Of a stretch of DNA of 64,000 bases, positions 1 through 7,499 are shown piece by piece. The stretch lies in contig JARKQG010000104.1 of the NCBI GenBank assembly GCA_029974035.1, positions 1 to 64,000 of the forward strand, written 5' to 3'. The notes beneath the pieces are model-generated. The model did not search any database, had not been told where the DNA came from, and was given only the letters and a program-made list of their open reading frames with translations. Numbering within the stretch: the first letter of the stretch is position 1; each line of letters starts with the position of its first letter. This DNA is from Eubacteriales bacterium (GTDB lineage: Bacteria; Bacillota_A; Clostridia; Christensenellales; Aristaeellaceae). The position numbers and the translations under genes were made by a program.

Positions 1-1
1 C

Positions 2-1198
2 GCGCATCCGGTGGTGCTGGTATACAGGCTGGCAACACCTTTCGATGAGACTGTCGCGCCCGTCGAGATTGCCGGAGCAGATGGCGTCAACACCATCACC
101 AGCGACGGCGCGTCCGTCACCGTGGATTACACCGGCAGCGGATGGGCCGCGGTGGGCGCGGTTCAGCGGGTGAACGTGGAGGCCGTTGAGATCACGCCGG
201 AACTGGGCATCAAGGTGTCACAGATGCTGACTGACGGCACGAACACCAAGAACGTCTACACCCGGCTGTACAGCAAGGGACTGGAGATCTACGACGCGGA
301 CACGGGCGAAAGCATCGGCGGACTATTTATGCGAGACGGTAAGGTATTTCTATTATCGTCTGCGTTGGGCGACCCTAGGCAAAACTCGGACTTCTTCATT
401 AAGGTGCTTTCATCGGGGTATAGCGGACACTATTATAACGAATTATCGTTCCGATACGGAGAAGATGAGTGGCTGGGGGATATAACCTGCGACGTTGATG
501 TGAATTCTTCCGGAGAGGTGTTCCCAAAAGGAATGACGCTTTCGTCAGGATACGGAACTAGGATCATAAGTTCGGACCAAGAAGATAACAGTGAATATCC
601 TGAGTACCCAATCGATATTACATCTTCGATCGGGGTGTCGCCCCATGAAGAGGCTGTTAATGGGACCGGAAATTGCTGGATTGCCGCCGTAAAAGATGAC
701 GGTATGGAAATCTCCGGACATCTTATACAAGCTGGAATGTGGTTTGATGTCAGCAATCGGGCGTGGGGCGAAAACGGTATAATTAGGACAGAAGGAACCA
801 TACGGCCAACGAGCTCAAACAATGATAGCCTTGGGCACGCATCTTACAGGTATCGACGAATCTATTTGAACAATTCCCCTGACGTTTCGTCCGACGCGCG
901 GCTGAAGCAGGACATTACCGATCTTGACGGTAGCTTAATCATGAAGCTCCGGCCCCGCGCCTACCGCCTCAAGGCCGACCCCCAAAAGCTGCACTTCGGG
1001 CTGATCGCTCAGGAAGTCAAGGAAGCGCTGGACGCATGCGGCATTGTGGACGCTGACCTGTACGGCGATGAAAACCCGGATAGCCTGTCCCTGCGGTACG
1101 AGGAGCTTATCGCCCCGCTGATTGCGTTCACGCAGCAGCAGCAGCGCCGCATCGACGATCTGGAAGCGCGCCTGGCCGCGCTGGAGAAGCAATCCTGA
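2..1198 (+). CDS. Prophage tail fibre/receptor-binding protein with C-terminal S74 chaperone domain (5' partial)
   Basis: The reading frame is open to the left edge, so the true start is probably outside the window; the first in-window start codon is a GTG at 11. The last ~103 residues are an intramolecular chaperone (peptidase S74 family): the motif SDARLK at about residues 294-299 (numbered from that GTG) carries the Ser and Lys of the self-cleavage dyad, followed by FGLIAQEV and a terminal coiled coil (QQQQRRIDDLEARLAALE). In this family the domain trimerises the fibre and then cleaves itself off. The middle (about 340-880) is visibly AT-richer than both ends, as expected for an exchanged receptor-binding segment. 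A terminator follows, then the lysis genes, so this is the distal end of the structural module. The S74 call is firm; the exact tail component is inferred. Confidence 0.85.
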   Translation, partial: AHPVVLVYRLATPFDETVAPVEIAGADGVNTITSDGASVTVDYTGSGWAAVGAVQRVNVEAVEITPELGIKVSQMLTDGTNTKNVYTRLYSKGLEIYDADTGESIGGLFMRDGKVFLLSSALGDPRQNSDFFIKVLSSGYSGHYYNELSFRYGEDEWLGDITCDVDVNSSGEVFPKGMTLSSGYGTRIISSDQEDNSEYPEYPIDITSSIGVSPHEEAVNGTGNCWIAAVKDDGMEISGHLIQAGMWFDVSNRAWGENGIIRTEGTIRPTSSNNDSLGHASYRYRRIYLNNSPDVSSDARLKQDITDLDGSLIMKLRPRAYRLKADPQKLHFGLIAQEVKEALDACGIVDADLYGDENPDSLSLRYEELIAPLIAFTQQQQRRIDDLEARLAALEKQS

Positions 1199-1227
1199 CA
1201 ACCTGACAACCCGGTGAAAAGATTCAG

Positions 1228-1249
1228 CCGCCCGATGGGCGGTATTTTT
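1228..1249 (+). terminator. Intrinsic terminator after tail fibre gene
   Basis: CCGCCC-GAT-GGGCGG hairpin (1228-1242) followed by TATTTTT. It separates the fibre gene from the lysis genes. Confidence 0.75.
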
Positions 1250-1278
1250 GTGCCGTTCGCGGCGGGAAGGCGGTAGAG

Positions 1279-2265
1279 ATGGCAAAGGTGAAGGTGGGTT
1301 CCGCGCGCATTGACGAGCGCGGCAAGGCAACTGGCGGGGCGGCCGGCGACCAGACCGGCAAGGAAGTGTCCACGCAGGACTGGTATTTGCACAGCAAGGG
1401 CTGGGTATGCATTCGGGCGAAGGAACCGGTGGTCGCGGCGGCCATCGCGGCGACGATGAAGGCGGCGTGTGCCAATCCCCTGATCGGGTATGACCAAAAC
1501 CAGCGGAACACGCTTTGGGATGCGCTGAAGAATAAGAGGTTTGACCTGACGAAGCTCACGGTAAAGGTGGAGACTGATTGCTCCGCGCTGGTCCGCTTCT
1601 GCTGCGCCGCGGCGGGCATCGTGCCGTCCAACTTCACGACGGCGACGCAGATATCGCACCTGCGCGCGACGGGGGCTTTCGACATCCTGACGGCGGACAA
1701 GTACACGCGGCAGTCCGCCTACCTGCGCAAGGGCGATATCCTTGTGACGAAAACCAAGGGGCACACGGTGGTGGTGCTGAATGACGGCCCGAAAGCCTAT
1801 GAGGGCGACGTGACGCTGGGTACGCGGGCGCTGACGCTTGGCAGCGATGGCACCGACGTTGCCGCCCTGCAAACCCTGCTGGCCGCGCTGGGGCACGACC
1901 CGCAGGGGATCGACGGAGACTACGGCCCCAACACGGAGACGGCGGTCAAAGCCGCACAGAAGGCGCTGGGCCTGACTGCGACGGGGACGGCGAGCCTTGC
2001 CACCATCGCCGCCATACAGGCCGCAGCCGACGCGCTGACCGATCCGGACGAGCCTGACGCGGCACCGGAACCGGAAGACGAAACCGGTCTGCGCGTCACG
2101 GGCGATACGGTCAACCTCCGCGTCGGGCCGGGCACCGATTTTGACATTGTCAAGGCCGTAAAAAAGGGAACCGTGCTGGCACCGGTGTCGGCGGAGGGCT
2201 GGCGACCCGTCCTCGTCGGCGGAGAGGTGTGCTGGATTTCGGAAAAGTATGTGGAGGTGGCGTAA
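1279..2265 (+). CDS. Phage endolysin: NlpC/P60-like cysteine peptidase + PG-binding + SH3b
   Basis: 328 residues that would cut host peptidoglycan at the end of the lytic cycle. The N-terminal half has a cysteine-peptidase layout: ETDCSALVR with Cys101 as likely nucleophile, and GDILVTKTKGH with His162. Residues ~184-248 are a PG_binding_1 repeat (LGSDGTDVAALQTLL and IDGDYGPNTETAVKAAQ). An acidic Pro-rich linker follows, then an SH3b domain (~270-328; VNLRVGPGTDFDIVKAVKKG). The start is the ATG after GGAAGGCGGTAGAG. There is no signal peptide, so export would depend on the two membrane proteins encoded immediately downstream. The N-terminal segment ATGGAAGDQTGKEV is typical of lysins from clostridial phages. 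Confidence 0.88.
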   Translation: MAKVKVGSARIDERGKATGGAAGDQTGKEVSTQDWYLHSKGWVCIRAKEPVVAAAIAATMKAACANPLIGYDQNQRNTLWDALKNKRFDLTKLTVKVETDCSALVRFCCAAAGIVPSNFTTATQISHLRATGAFDILTADKYTRQSAYLRKGDILVTKTKGHTVVVLNDGPKAYEGDVTLGTRALTLGSDGTDVAALQTLLAALGHDPQGIDGDYGPNTETAVKAAQKALGLTATGTASLATIAAIQAAADALTDPDEPDAAPEPEDETGLRVTGDTVNLRVGPGTDFDIVKAVKKGTVLAPVSAEGWRPVLVGGEVCWISEKYVEVA

Positions 2266-2529
2266 GTGTCGAACATGGAGTGGATCGGGTACGCCGTCGG
2301 CATAGCGGGGGTGCTGGTAGGGCTTGCCGGATGGTTGCGCAATAATCGGGGCGACACCGCCGAGCAGGCACGGTGGATGGGCGGGATCGACTACCAGCTC
2401 AAGGACATCAGCCGGAAACTGGATGACCTGAATGGCATCCCCGGTCGTATGAAGGCCGTGGAAGATCGCCTAAAGGACATTGAGCGGAAACTTGAAAAGC
2501 ACATCGACGAACATGGGAGGGAAGGCTAA
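2266..2529 (+). CDS. Small phage membrane protein, XhlA/holin-associated type
   Basis: 87 residues starting at a GTG directly after the endolysin stop. One N-terminal membrane helix (~residues 5-24, WIGYAVGIAGVLVGLAGWL) is followed by a charged coiled coil (LKDISRKLDDL, MKAVEDRLKDIERKLEKHIDEH). This layout matches XhlA-like proteins that act with a holin in lysis. It lies between the endolysin and the holin with no intergenic space, so it is almost certainly co-translated with them. The family assignment rests on topology and position, not on a diagnostic motif. Confidence 0.7.
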   Translation: MSNMEWIGYAVGIAGVLVGLAGWLRNNRGDTAEQARWMGGIDYQLKDISRKLDDLNGIPGRMKAVEDRLKDIERKLEKHIDEHGREG

Positions 2530-2718
2530 ATGCAGAACCGAGTCAAATCCCCAGTGCTCTGGACGGCGGTCGCCGCCCAGGTCGTGACCATCCTGATCCT
2601 GCTGGGCGTGATCGACGCCGGTCAGGGCGACACCATCAACGCTGTGATCGCAGCAGTTCTTCAAGCGCTGGTAGCGTTCGGCGTTGTGAACAACCCGACG
2701 AACGGCGAAGGGCTGTAG
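2530..2718 (+). CDS. Phage holin, phi-LC3/Phage_holin_1 type
   Basis: 62 residues with RBS GGGAGGG just upstream. It has two hydrophobic segments (WTAVAAQVVTILILLGVI and INAVIAAVLQALVAFGVV) and ends VVNNPTNGEGL, matching the N-D/N-P-T-x-G-L ending of phi-LC3-type holins. Holins form the membrane lesion that lets the endolysin reach the wall. It is the last gene of the lysis module and is followed by a very strong terminator. Confidence 0.8.
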   Translation: MQNRVKSPVLWTAVAAQVVTILILLGVIDAGQGDTINAVIAAVLQALVAFGVVNNPTNGEGL

Positions 2719-2726
2719 GACGCAAT

Positions 2727-2762
2727 CCCCCGCTGGCCGAGAGGCTGGCGGGGGAGTTTTTT
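2727..2762 (+). terminator. Strong intrinsic terminator ending the lysis module
   Basis: 12-bp stem (2727-2738 with 2743-2754, two G-T pairs), GAGA loop, then AGTTTTTT. It isolates the downstream cargo cassette from late phage transcription. Confidence 0.9.
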
Positions 2763-2774
2763 CTGCGCGTATTC

Positions 2775-2803
2775 TGCCCAAAATCGACAAACTATGATAT
2801 AAT
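2775..2803 (+). promoter_or_regulatory. Promoter of the sigma/anti-sigma cassette
   Basis: Extended -10 TGATATAAT (2795-2803) with only a weak -35 (TGCCCA at 2775-2780). It shows the cassette has its own promoter in an AT-rich stretch. Confidence 0.6.
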
Positions 2804-2833
2804 TAATAAACATCCAACAACGTAATATGGCGG

Positions 2834-3421
2834 GTGACAGCTTTGCCTGACAGCCCACAGCGAGTGTGGCTCGCTGACTTATATCAGCTTTTTTCGGATG
2901 ATGTCCACAACGTCATCCGGTTTCGGTTGCGCCCAGTCAAACTTGTTTCAATGGCTGACGATATCCTCCAAGATGTCTTTCTTACCGCTTATGATAAGTA
3001 TGACAGTTTGACCAACCACCCTGACATCCGTAGATGGCTATTTTCTACCGCAAATTTCAAGTGCAAAAACCTAATCCGGAAGCAGGCTGCGGAGCGGAAG
3101 CGCATTCTTTGGGATGATGGTGCTTACCGTCCCGATCCTCCGGATCCATCTGCTGAACATGCGTTGGTCCGGGTGTTGGAAGAACCAGTTGACTATAAAG
3201 CGGTCGTACAACGAATGAAAGAATGTATGACAAACCTAGACCTTCAGCTGTACGGTCAAGTTTATGAAGACAAAGTACCAATCCCCAAGCTTGCCAGTTT
3301 ACACGGTATCTCAGAAGCAGCTATGAAGATGCGCATCAGCAGACTACGCCGTCGCATGCTATTTTCTATAAAAAATATTCTATACAATATGTTACAAGCC
3401 CTTTTTCGATACATATTGTAA
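2834..3421 (+). CDS. ECF-type RNA polymerase sigma factor (prophage cargo)
   Basis: 195 residues, the usual size for group 4 (extracytoplasmic function) sigma factors. Region 2 is about residues 12-85 (LYQLFSDDVHNVIRF, ADDILQDVFLTAYDKY, DIRRWLFSTANFKCKNLIRK); region 4 is about 125-180 (LDLQLYGQVYEDKVPIPKLASLHGISEAAMKMRISRLRRRM), containing the promoter-binding helix-turn-helix. The GTG at 2834 is the longest start; a TTG at 2843 is possible. It is followed by a gene with the architecture of a membrane-bound anti-sigma factor, so the pair probably forms a signal-released switch. Base composition is clearly AT-richer than the phage lysis genes or the host. Confidence 0.85.
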   Translation: MTALPDSPQRVWLADLYQLFSDDVHNVIRFRLRPVKLVSMADDILQDVFLTAYDKYDSLTNHPDIRRWLFSTANFKCKNLIRKQAAERKRILWDDGAYRPDPPDPSAEHALVRVLEEPVDYKAVVQRMKECMTNLDLQLYGQVYEDKVPIPKLASLHGISEAAMKMRISRLRRRMLFSIKNILYNMLQALFRYIL

Positions 3422-3441
3422 GTGAAGGGAGCGCCATCCTC

Positions 3442-4290
3442 ATGAAACCGGACAACGACGATGCTCGCCAGGCGTTGGAAGCCATACTGCGAGATACAAG
3501 AGGAGGAATGTCCGATGCGGAAGTAAATGAAGTGGTCTCTCGCGAACTGGATAAGGGCGAAGAGATGGACGCCGATCTCATCTCGGAAGCTCTTTGTGAA
3601 GCCCCGGAAGAAGGTCAAAAAGAGGCAAACTGGACTGCGATCGAGCGTAGGTTGGGTGCCTTCAGGGAGAAGGCCCCAAGTGCCTTGAAGCGACGGGCCT
3701 GGGTGCGCGCGGCAGCCGCCGTACTTGTCGTCCTGACCCTTGTTTCGGTTGGTACCGCAACGAATGCTTTTCGGTGGGACAGTCTCGTGACGGTGTTTCG
3801 TCCTTTTGCTGAGTATCTCGGAATCCATTTGGCTGTCGAAGACCTGGGTAGTGCCGGAACAGTAGAAAAGGTGATGGGAAAATCTACGGACCTAGTAGCC
3901 GAGACAATCAGCCAAAGCATCCGGGATGTACAACAAGTACCTGAATCGCTTCATGGCTATCCTTCCGTGCCTTCTTGGATTCCCCGTGGGTATGCGTTCA
4001 AGTACGCGGAGGTTTTCTACGATTCGACCGAATCCAGTTTGTTGATTGGTTACACCAATGGAGACACCGAGTTGTTCGTCCAGACAATTACCTACGACAA
4101 GGCGACAACGAGAACAGCGATCAATGTGGTGGAAAAGGATGTTGCAGAAGGGCAAAAAGTTGCGCAGGCTACGATTACTGAGAATGAAGGAATTGTAAAT
4201 GCCACGCGCGAGGATGATTTAGCTTGCTACATGGTGTGGGGACGGCTCTCCCGAGAAGACATCTCAGCAGTCATCGCATCAATAAAGTAG
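3442..4290 (+). CDS. Membrane-anchored anti-sigma-like protein with DUF4367 domain
   Basis: 282 residues. The cytoplasmic N-terminus (1-90) is acidic and helical, one membrane helix spans about 92-110 (WVRAAAAVLVVLTLVSVGTAT), and the exterior domain carries the DUF4367 pattern (YPSVPSWIPRGYAFKYAEVFYDSTESSLLIGYTNGDTELFVQTI). Such proteins commonly sit next to ECF sigma genes and are thought to hold the sigma factor inactive; here that role is inferred from position and topology. The start has RBS AAGGGAG. Only 20 bp separates it from the sigma gene. No ZAS zinc motif is visible. Confidence 0.75.
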   Translation: MKPDNDDARQALEAILRDTRGGMSDAEVNEVVSRELDKGEEMDADLISEALCEAPEEGQKEANWTAIERRLGAFREKAPSALKRRAWVRAAAAVLVVLTLVSVGTATNAFRWDSLVTVFRPFAEYLGIHLAVEDLGSAGTVEKVMGKSTDLVAETISQSIRDVQQVPESLHGYPSVPSWIPRGYAFKYAEVFYDSTESSLLIGYTNGDTELFVQTITYDKATTRTAINVVEKDVAEGQKVAQATITENEGIVNATREDDLACYMVWGRLSREDISAVIASIK

Positions 4291-4306
4291 AGGGAGATGG
4301 ATACAA

Positions 4307-4738
4307 ATGAAGAAGATGCTTGCAGCCGTTTTGATGATCGCCCTCGCAGTCATCGTTCCAACATGTTCAGTGGCGGAAGAGATAGATGGCCCGATCATGA
4401 CGCCCTACGCCGACAGCTTTTTCTCTTCTTACGGCATCTCAATGAGCAATCCATCAGGATCGACCATCCATATTGTTTTCCGTGTCTCCGCGATCGAAAC
4501 GATGGACATCTTGGGCGCCACATCGTATGATGTACAACGACTTGTTGGCGGGACATGGACGACAGTCGCAAGTAGCCTCTCCGGCAGCCTCGGATCGGAC
4601 AAAGCATCCTACTCTTTTTCAAAAAACTATTCTGCCACCTCCGGCTATTCATATAGAATCAAGGCCAGATTCTATGCGAAAAAGTACGACGGCAGCAGTA
4701 GGACGAATACTGTGACGTCCTCTTCTATTCGCGTCTAG
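4307..4738 (+). CDS. Small secreted protein of unknown function
   Basis: 143 residues. A Sec signal peptide is clear (MKKMLAAVLMIALAVIVPTCSVAEE; the cleavage site is probably after SVA). The mature part is rich in Ser, Thr, Tyr and Gly and predicted all-beta (YDVQRLVGGTWTTVASSLSGS, SYRIKARFYAKKYDGSSRTNTVTSS), similar in feel to a single fibronectin-III-like or jelly-roll fold. No catalytic motif is visible. It is the third gene of the sigma/anti-sigma operon with RBS AGAGGGAG, so it is probably a target or effector delivered outside the lysogen. I do not recognise a named family with confidence. Confidence 0.7.
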   Translation: MKKMLAAVLMIALAVIVPTCSVAEEIDGPIMTPYADSFFSSYGISMSNPSGSTIHIVFRVSAIETMDILGATSYDVQRLVGGTWTTVASSLSGSLGSDKASYSFSKNYSATSGYSYRIKARFYAKKYDGSSRTNTVTSSSIRV

Positions 4739-4748
4739 GAGATCTGCT

Positions 4749-4913
4749 ATGGCCAGCGTGCCTCAGCGCGATGCGAATAGCCTTCTGCATTTACGGCGGG
4801 AAAACGATAAGCTGAAGCAGGAAAACGAGCACCTGAAGTGGGTCCTTAATTCAATCAGGCGGATGATCACGTCGGTCCAGAGGGACGATGAAGTAGGATC
4901 ATCGGAAAGATAA
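4749..4913 (+). CDS. 54-residue coiled-coil (leucine-zipper-like) small protein
   Basis: Short ORF reading MASVPQRDANSLLHLRRE then NDKLKQENEHLKWVLNSI and a charged end. A near-ideal Shine-Dalgarno AGGAG (4737-4741), overlapping the stop codon of the secreted-protein gene, sits 7 nt before the ATG, so translation is probably coupled. The centre has leucine/asparagine heptads (L-x6-N/L spacing) typical of a parallel dimeric coiled coil. There is no signal peptide or membrane helix. It could be a cytoplasmic partner of the sigma or anti-sigma protein. Function unknown. Confidence 0.65.
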   Translation: MASVPQRDANSLLHLRRENDKLKQENEHLKWVLNSIRRMITSVQRDDEVGSSER

Positions 4914-5110
4914 GTCGGTCTTTCGGCCCGCCGGATTAGCTTCTGAATATGTCGCACCCGTTGAATGCGGCGCGACGCGCGTGTTCATCTTCACGCGATG
5001 TATTCAGCTTCGGCGGGCTGAGCTTAATAAAACGATTTCTGGGCTATTCCGTTGGTATGATAGAAGAAGTTTCACCCCCATGGCGCCGGTGCGCAGATCA
5101 AGCGGAAAGG

Positions 5111-5137
5111 GTACAAGCGGTGCAAGCGGTGCAAGCC
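5111..5137. repeat. Three tandem 9-bp repeats (GTGCAAGCG type)
   Basis: GTACAAGCG-GTGCAAGCG-GTGCAAGCC in perfect 9-bp register, just upstream of the 11-bp repeat array. Confidence 0.8.
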
Positions 5138-5150
5138 GTAGCTGTTTTCA

Positions 5151-5211
5151 TACACCCATTTTACACCCATTTTACACCCAAACACCTGATTTACACCCAT
5201 TTGGGGTGTAA
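5151..5211. repeat. Tandem 11-bp repeats (TACACCCATTT) with one inverted copy
   Basis: TACACCCA starts at 5151, 5162 and 5173 (exact 11-bp period, about one helical turn), with a further copy at 5192 and an inverted copy TGGGGTGTA at 5202-5210. The layout resembles a set of protein-binding sites, for example integrase/excisionase arm sites near an attachment site. No protein can be assigned from the sequence. Confidence 0.8.
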
Positions 5212-5255
5212 AAAGACCGATTACCGCTTAACAATCAACAGGTGATCCAAAAATC

Positions 5256-5300
5256 AAAATCCCCGGAAACCCTTGCATTTGCTGGATTTCCGGGGATTTT
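5256..5300. terminator. Bidirectional-type terminator downstream of tRNA-Arg
   Basis: Perfect 14-bp inverted repeat (5256-5269 and 5287-5300; AAAATCCCCGGAAA) with a 17-nt loop. On the minus strand it follows the tRNA and ends in TTTTGATTTTT. Confidence 0.85.
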
Positions 5301-5303
5301 CGC

Positions 5304-5380
5304 TGGCGTGCCCGGAGGGATTCGAACCCACGACCTTTTGGTTCGTAGCCAAACACTCTATCCGGCTGAGCTACGGGCAC
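5304..5380 (-). tRNA. tRNA-Arg (anticodon ACG)
   Basis: The full cloverleaf can be drawn on the minus strand: acceptor GTGCCCG/CGGGCAC, D stem GCTC/GAGT, anticodon stem TTTGG/CCAAA with loop CTACGAA (anticodon ACG, read as ICG after deamination), T arm GTGGG-TTCGAAT-CCCTC. The discriminator is G and the CCA end is encoded (5304-5306). Its 3' end faces the prophage on the left, the usual orientation for a tRNA used as an integration site. Confidence 0.95.
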
Positions 5381-5496
5381 ACGTTTTCAATGACGCTTGA
5401 CTATTATAGCGCCATCGGGCGGGTTTGTCAATGAAAACCTGGGGGAAAAGCGCGCGGGCCGGGTTAATTTTCGCGTCTTCCGGCGCGGCACGGCCG

Positions 5497-6081
5497 TCAC
5501 AGCACCCCCCGCACGCGGCCGCGGCGGGTGCCCTCCAGCAGGCACAGGTAGGTGGCGGCGGTGTCAAAGCGCGCGTCGTGCAGCGCGCCGCCACCGCCAA
5601 ACCACTCGGATGCCCTTTCCGCGACGAAGTCCTCCGAAAGCTCAAAAAACTGGACAAGCTCGGTCAGCTTGGGCGGCTTGGGCCGGCCGATGTTGACCTT
5701 GCGGGCCAGGTTCATGTCGGAGGTGAAGTAGTTCATCGTGCAGAAGACGGGCTTCTTGGGCAGCGCGAGGCCGCAGCGCTCCATCTCCACCCGCAGGTAC
5801 TTTTCGTCCGCGGACACGTTGTGGCCCACCCACATCTTCGCGGCGGAGAAATCGTCCAACACGTCTGGAGCGACATCCTCAAAGCGCAGCCCGCCGGAGA
5901 GCTCGCGCAGCTTTTCCAGCGTGAAGCCGTGCACCTCCAGCGCGCCCTCGCTCATGTCGTCCACCTCAAAAAAGAGGTTCTTGCCCGCCACGCACCCCGC
6001 CTCCGCAATGAGGTAGGACAGCTGGCAGATCTGCCCGGGGACGAGATCCGTGGCCTCGGTGTCAAAGACGATCACGCTCAC
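5497..6081 (-). CDS. DEDDh-family 3'-5' exonuclease (DnaQ-like)
   Basis: 194 residues. ExoI motif FDTEATD near the N-terminus supplies the first Asp/Glu pair, ExoII is [11 protein letters not shown], and ExoIII is [10 protein letters not shown] with the catalytic His and last Asp. Such stand-alone exonucleases trim DNA or RNA 3' ends. The start is a GTG overlapping the stop of the upstream aminotransferase/lyase gene (GTGA), which indicates translational coupling; a longer frame reaching 6276 lies inside that gene and has no exonuclease homology. The target nucleic acid cannot be deduced. Confidence 0.85.
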   Translation of the reverse strand: MSVIVFDTEATDLVPGQICQLSYLIAEAGCVAGKNLFFEVDDMSEGALEVHGFTLEKLRELSGGLRFEDVAPDVLDDFSAAKMWVGHNVSADEKYLRVEMERCGLALPKKPVFCTMNYFTSDMNLARKVNIGRPKPPKLTELVQFFELSEDFVAERASEWFGGGGALHDARFDTAATYLCLLEGTRRGRVRGVL

Positions 6082-7256
6082 AGGGCCTTCACCGCTTTCC
6101 CGATGCGCGAGAGCGCCTCCTCCACCCGCGCCCGGGGCGCGGCCAGGTTCATGCGCATGAAGCCCGCGCCCTCCTCGCCGAAGTGGGTGCCGGAGGACAG
6201 GCCCACCCCCGCGCGGTCGATGAAAAACCGCTCCAGGGCCTGCTGGTCCATACCCAGCGCGCGGCAGTCCAGCCACATGAGGTAGGTGCCCTCCATGGGG
6301 CAGGGGCGAATCTGCGGCGCGTCGGCCGCGAAAAACGCCTCCGCCAGGCGCCGGTTTTCATCAAGATAGCCGACGAGCGCATCCAGCCAGGGCGCGCCCG
6401 CGCGGTGGGCCGCCGTCTGCGCCACCGCACCGAAGATGTTGGGGGTGTCCGCGCCCATCGTCCGCATCGCGTCGCGGACGCGGCCGCGCAGCGCCTCGTC
6501 GCGGATGATGATGGCCGAGGAGCGCAGCCCCGCCAGGTTGAATGTCTTGGTGGCGGAGACCAGGAGAATGGTCTTCTCCGCGCCGGGCAGGGTCATGGTG
6601 GCGGTGTGCCTGTGGCCCGGCAGCGCAAAATCCGCGTGGATCTCGTCGGCGATGAGCGTGGCGCCGTAGCGGCCGACCAGCGCGATCAGCGCCGAAAGCT
6701 CGTCCCGCGTCCACACGCGGCCCACCGGGTTGTGGGGGCTGCAAAGGATCATGGCCTTCGCGCCCTCCTCCAGGCGGCGGCGGACGCCTTCGAGGTCCAT
6801 TCTCCAGCCCTCGGCAGTCTCGATCAGCGGGCTTTTCATCACCGCGCAGCCGGCGCGGTCGGCCATTTTGAAAAAGGGCTGATACACCGGCGGCTGGACG
6901 ATGACGCCGTCGCCGGGCTCCGTGACCGCCCGCAGCGCGAACAGGATCGAATCCACCACGCCGGGGCTGAAAATCGCCCACTCGGGCCGCATTTCGAGGC
7001 CGTGGCGCGCGCGCATCCATTCCGTCAGCGCCTCCGTCATGGGCGCGTCGTAGTCGGTGTAACCGTAAGCGCCGTGGGCGGCGCGCGAAGCGATCGCCTC
7101 CCGCACGCAGGGCGGCGACGCGAAGTCCATGTCCGCCACCCACATGGGGATGACGTCCTCCCGACCGAAGATCCGCTGGTTGAAATCCCACTTTTCGCAA
7201 TAGGTGCCGCGGCGGTCGATGCCGCGGTCAAACTCGTCCCAATAGGCGCGATCCAT
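6078..7256 (-). CDS. PLP-dependent C-S lyase/aminotransferase, MalY/PatB type
   Basis: 392 residues of fold-type I PLP enzyme. N-terminal signature [28 protein letters not shown] is typical of the MalY/PatB cystathionine beta-lyase group rather than of AspB. The cofactor lysine lies in [12 protein letters not shown]; the substrate-binding region has [20 protein letters not shown] and a C-terminal Arg segment ([17 protein letters not shown]). Expected activity is cleavage of cystathionine/cysteine C-S bonds, possibly with a regulatory side role as in MalY. I chose the ATG at 7256 ([12 protein letters not shown]) over the upstream 7292 codon because family similarity begins there. Confidence 0.85.
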   Translation of the reverse strand: MDRAYWDEFDRGIDRRGTYCEKWDFNQRIFGREDVIPMWVADMDFASPPCVREAIASRAAHGAYGYTDYDAPMTEALTEWMRARHGLEMRPEWAIFSPGVVDSILFALRAVTEPGDGVIVQPPVYQPFFKMADRAGCAVMKSPLIETAEGWRMDLEGVRRRLEEGAKAMILCSPHNPVGRVWTRDELSALIALVGRYGATLIADEIHADFALPGHRHTATMTLPGAEKTILLVSATKTFNLAGLRSSAIIIRDEALRGRVRDAMRTMGADTPNIFGAVAQTAAHRAGAPWLDALVGYLDENRRLAEAFFAADAPQIRPCPMEGTYLMWLDCRALGMDQQALERFFIDRAGVGLSSGTHFGEEGAGFMRMNLAAPRARVEEALSRIGKAVKAL

Positions 7257-7382
7257 GTCATCCGCTCCCGGCAACAAAAATATCTCTATCATTGTAGCAC
7301 CGCTTTTCCGAAAAGAAAAGCTGCGGCGGCGGCGCGTAACAAAATCTTACGGTTAAATCGCCTCGGCGCATCCGCCAGCGGC

Positions 7383-7411
7383 TTGACACTTTCACGCATT
7401 GCAAGTAAAAT
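7383..7411 (+). promoter_or_regulatory. Sigma-A promoter of rny
   Basis: TTGACA (7383-7388), 17-bp spacer, TAAAAT (7406-7411), about 90 bp before the rny start. Confidence 0.85.
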
Positions 7412-7499
7412 AGTTCTGATAGTCAAGTCTTTTGGCTGGATTTATCCCGGCGCGTCCGCGCCGGTTCCGTTAGTTTTTCAGGAAGGGGGACAACTTTCA

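Larger units (their letters stand above)
4914..5303. other. Gene-poor prophage end between cargo cassette and tRNA
   Basis: 390 bp with no convincing gene: the short frames here lack RBS and family features. It holds two sets of short tandem repeats (5111-5137 and 5151-5211) and the tRNA terminator (5256-5300). Presumably it is the attachment-site arm of the element. Confidence 0.55.

Noticed and set aside
5151..5211. CRISPR-like reading of the 11-bp repeats
   Set aside because: Units are far too short and adjoin without spacer sequences.
4949..5245. 98-codon ORF between cargo cassette and tRNA
   Set aside because: No RBS, runs through both tandem-repeat arrays, low-complexity translation (VQAVQAVQAV).
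6183..7499. Apparent 440-codon N-terminal extension of RNase Y
   Set aside because: It is antisense to the MalY/PatB-like gene; a consensus promoter at 7383-7411, an RBS and the membrane anchor place the start at 7500.
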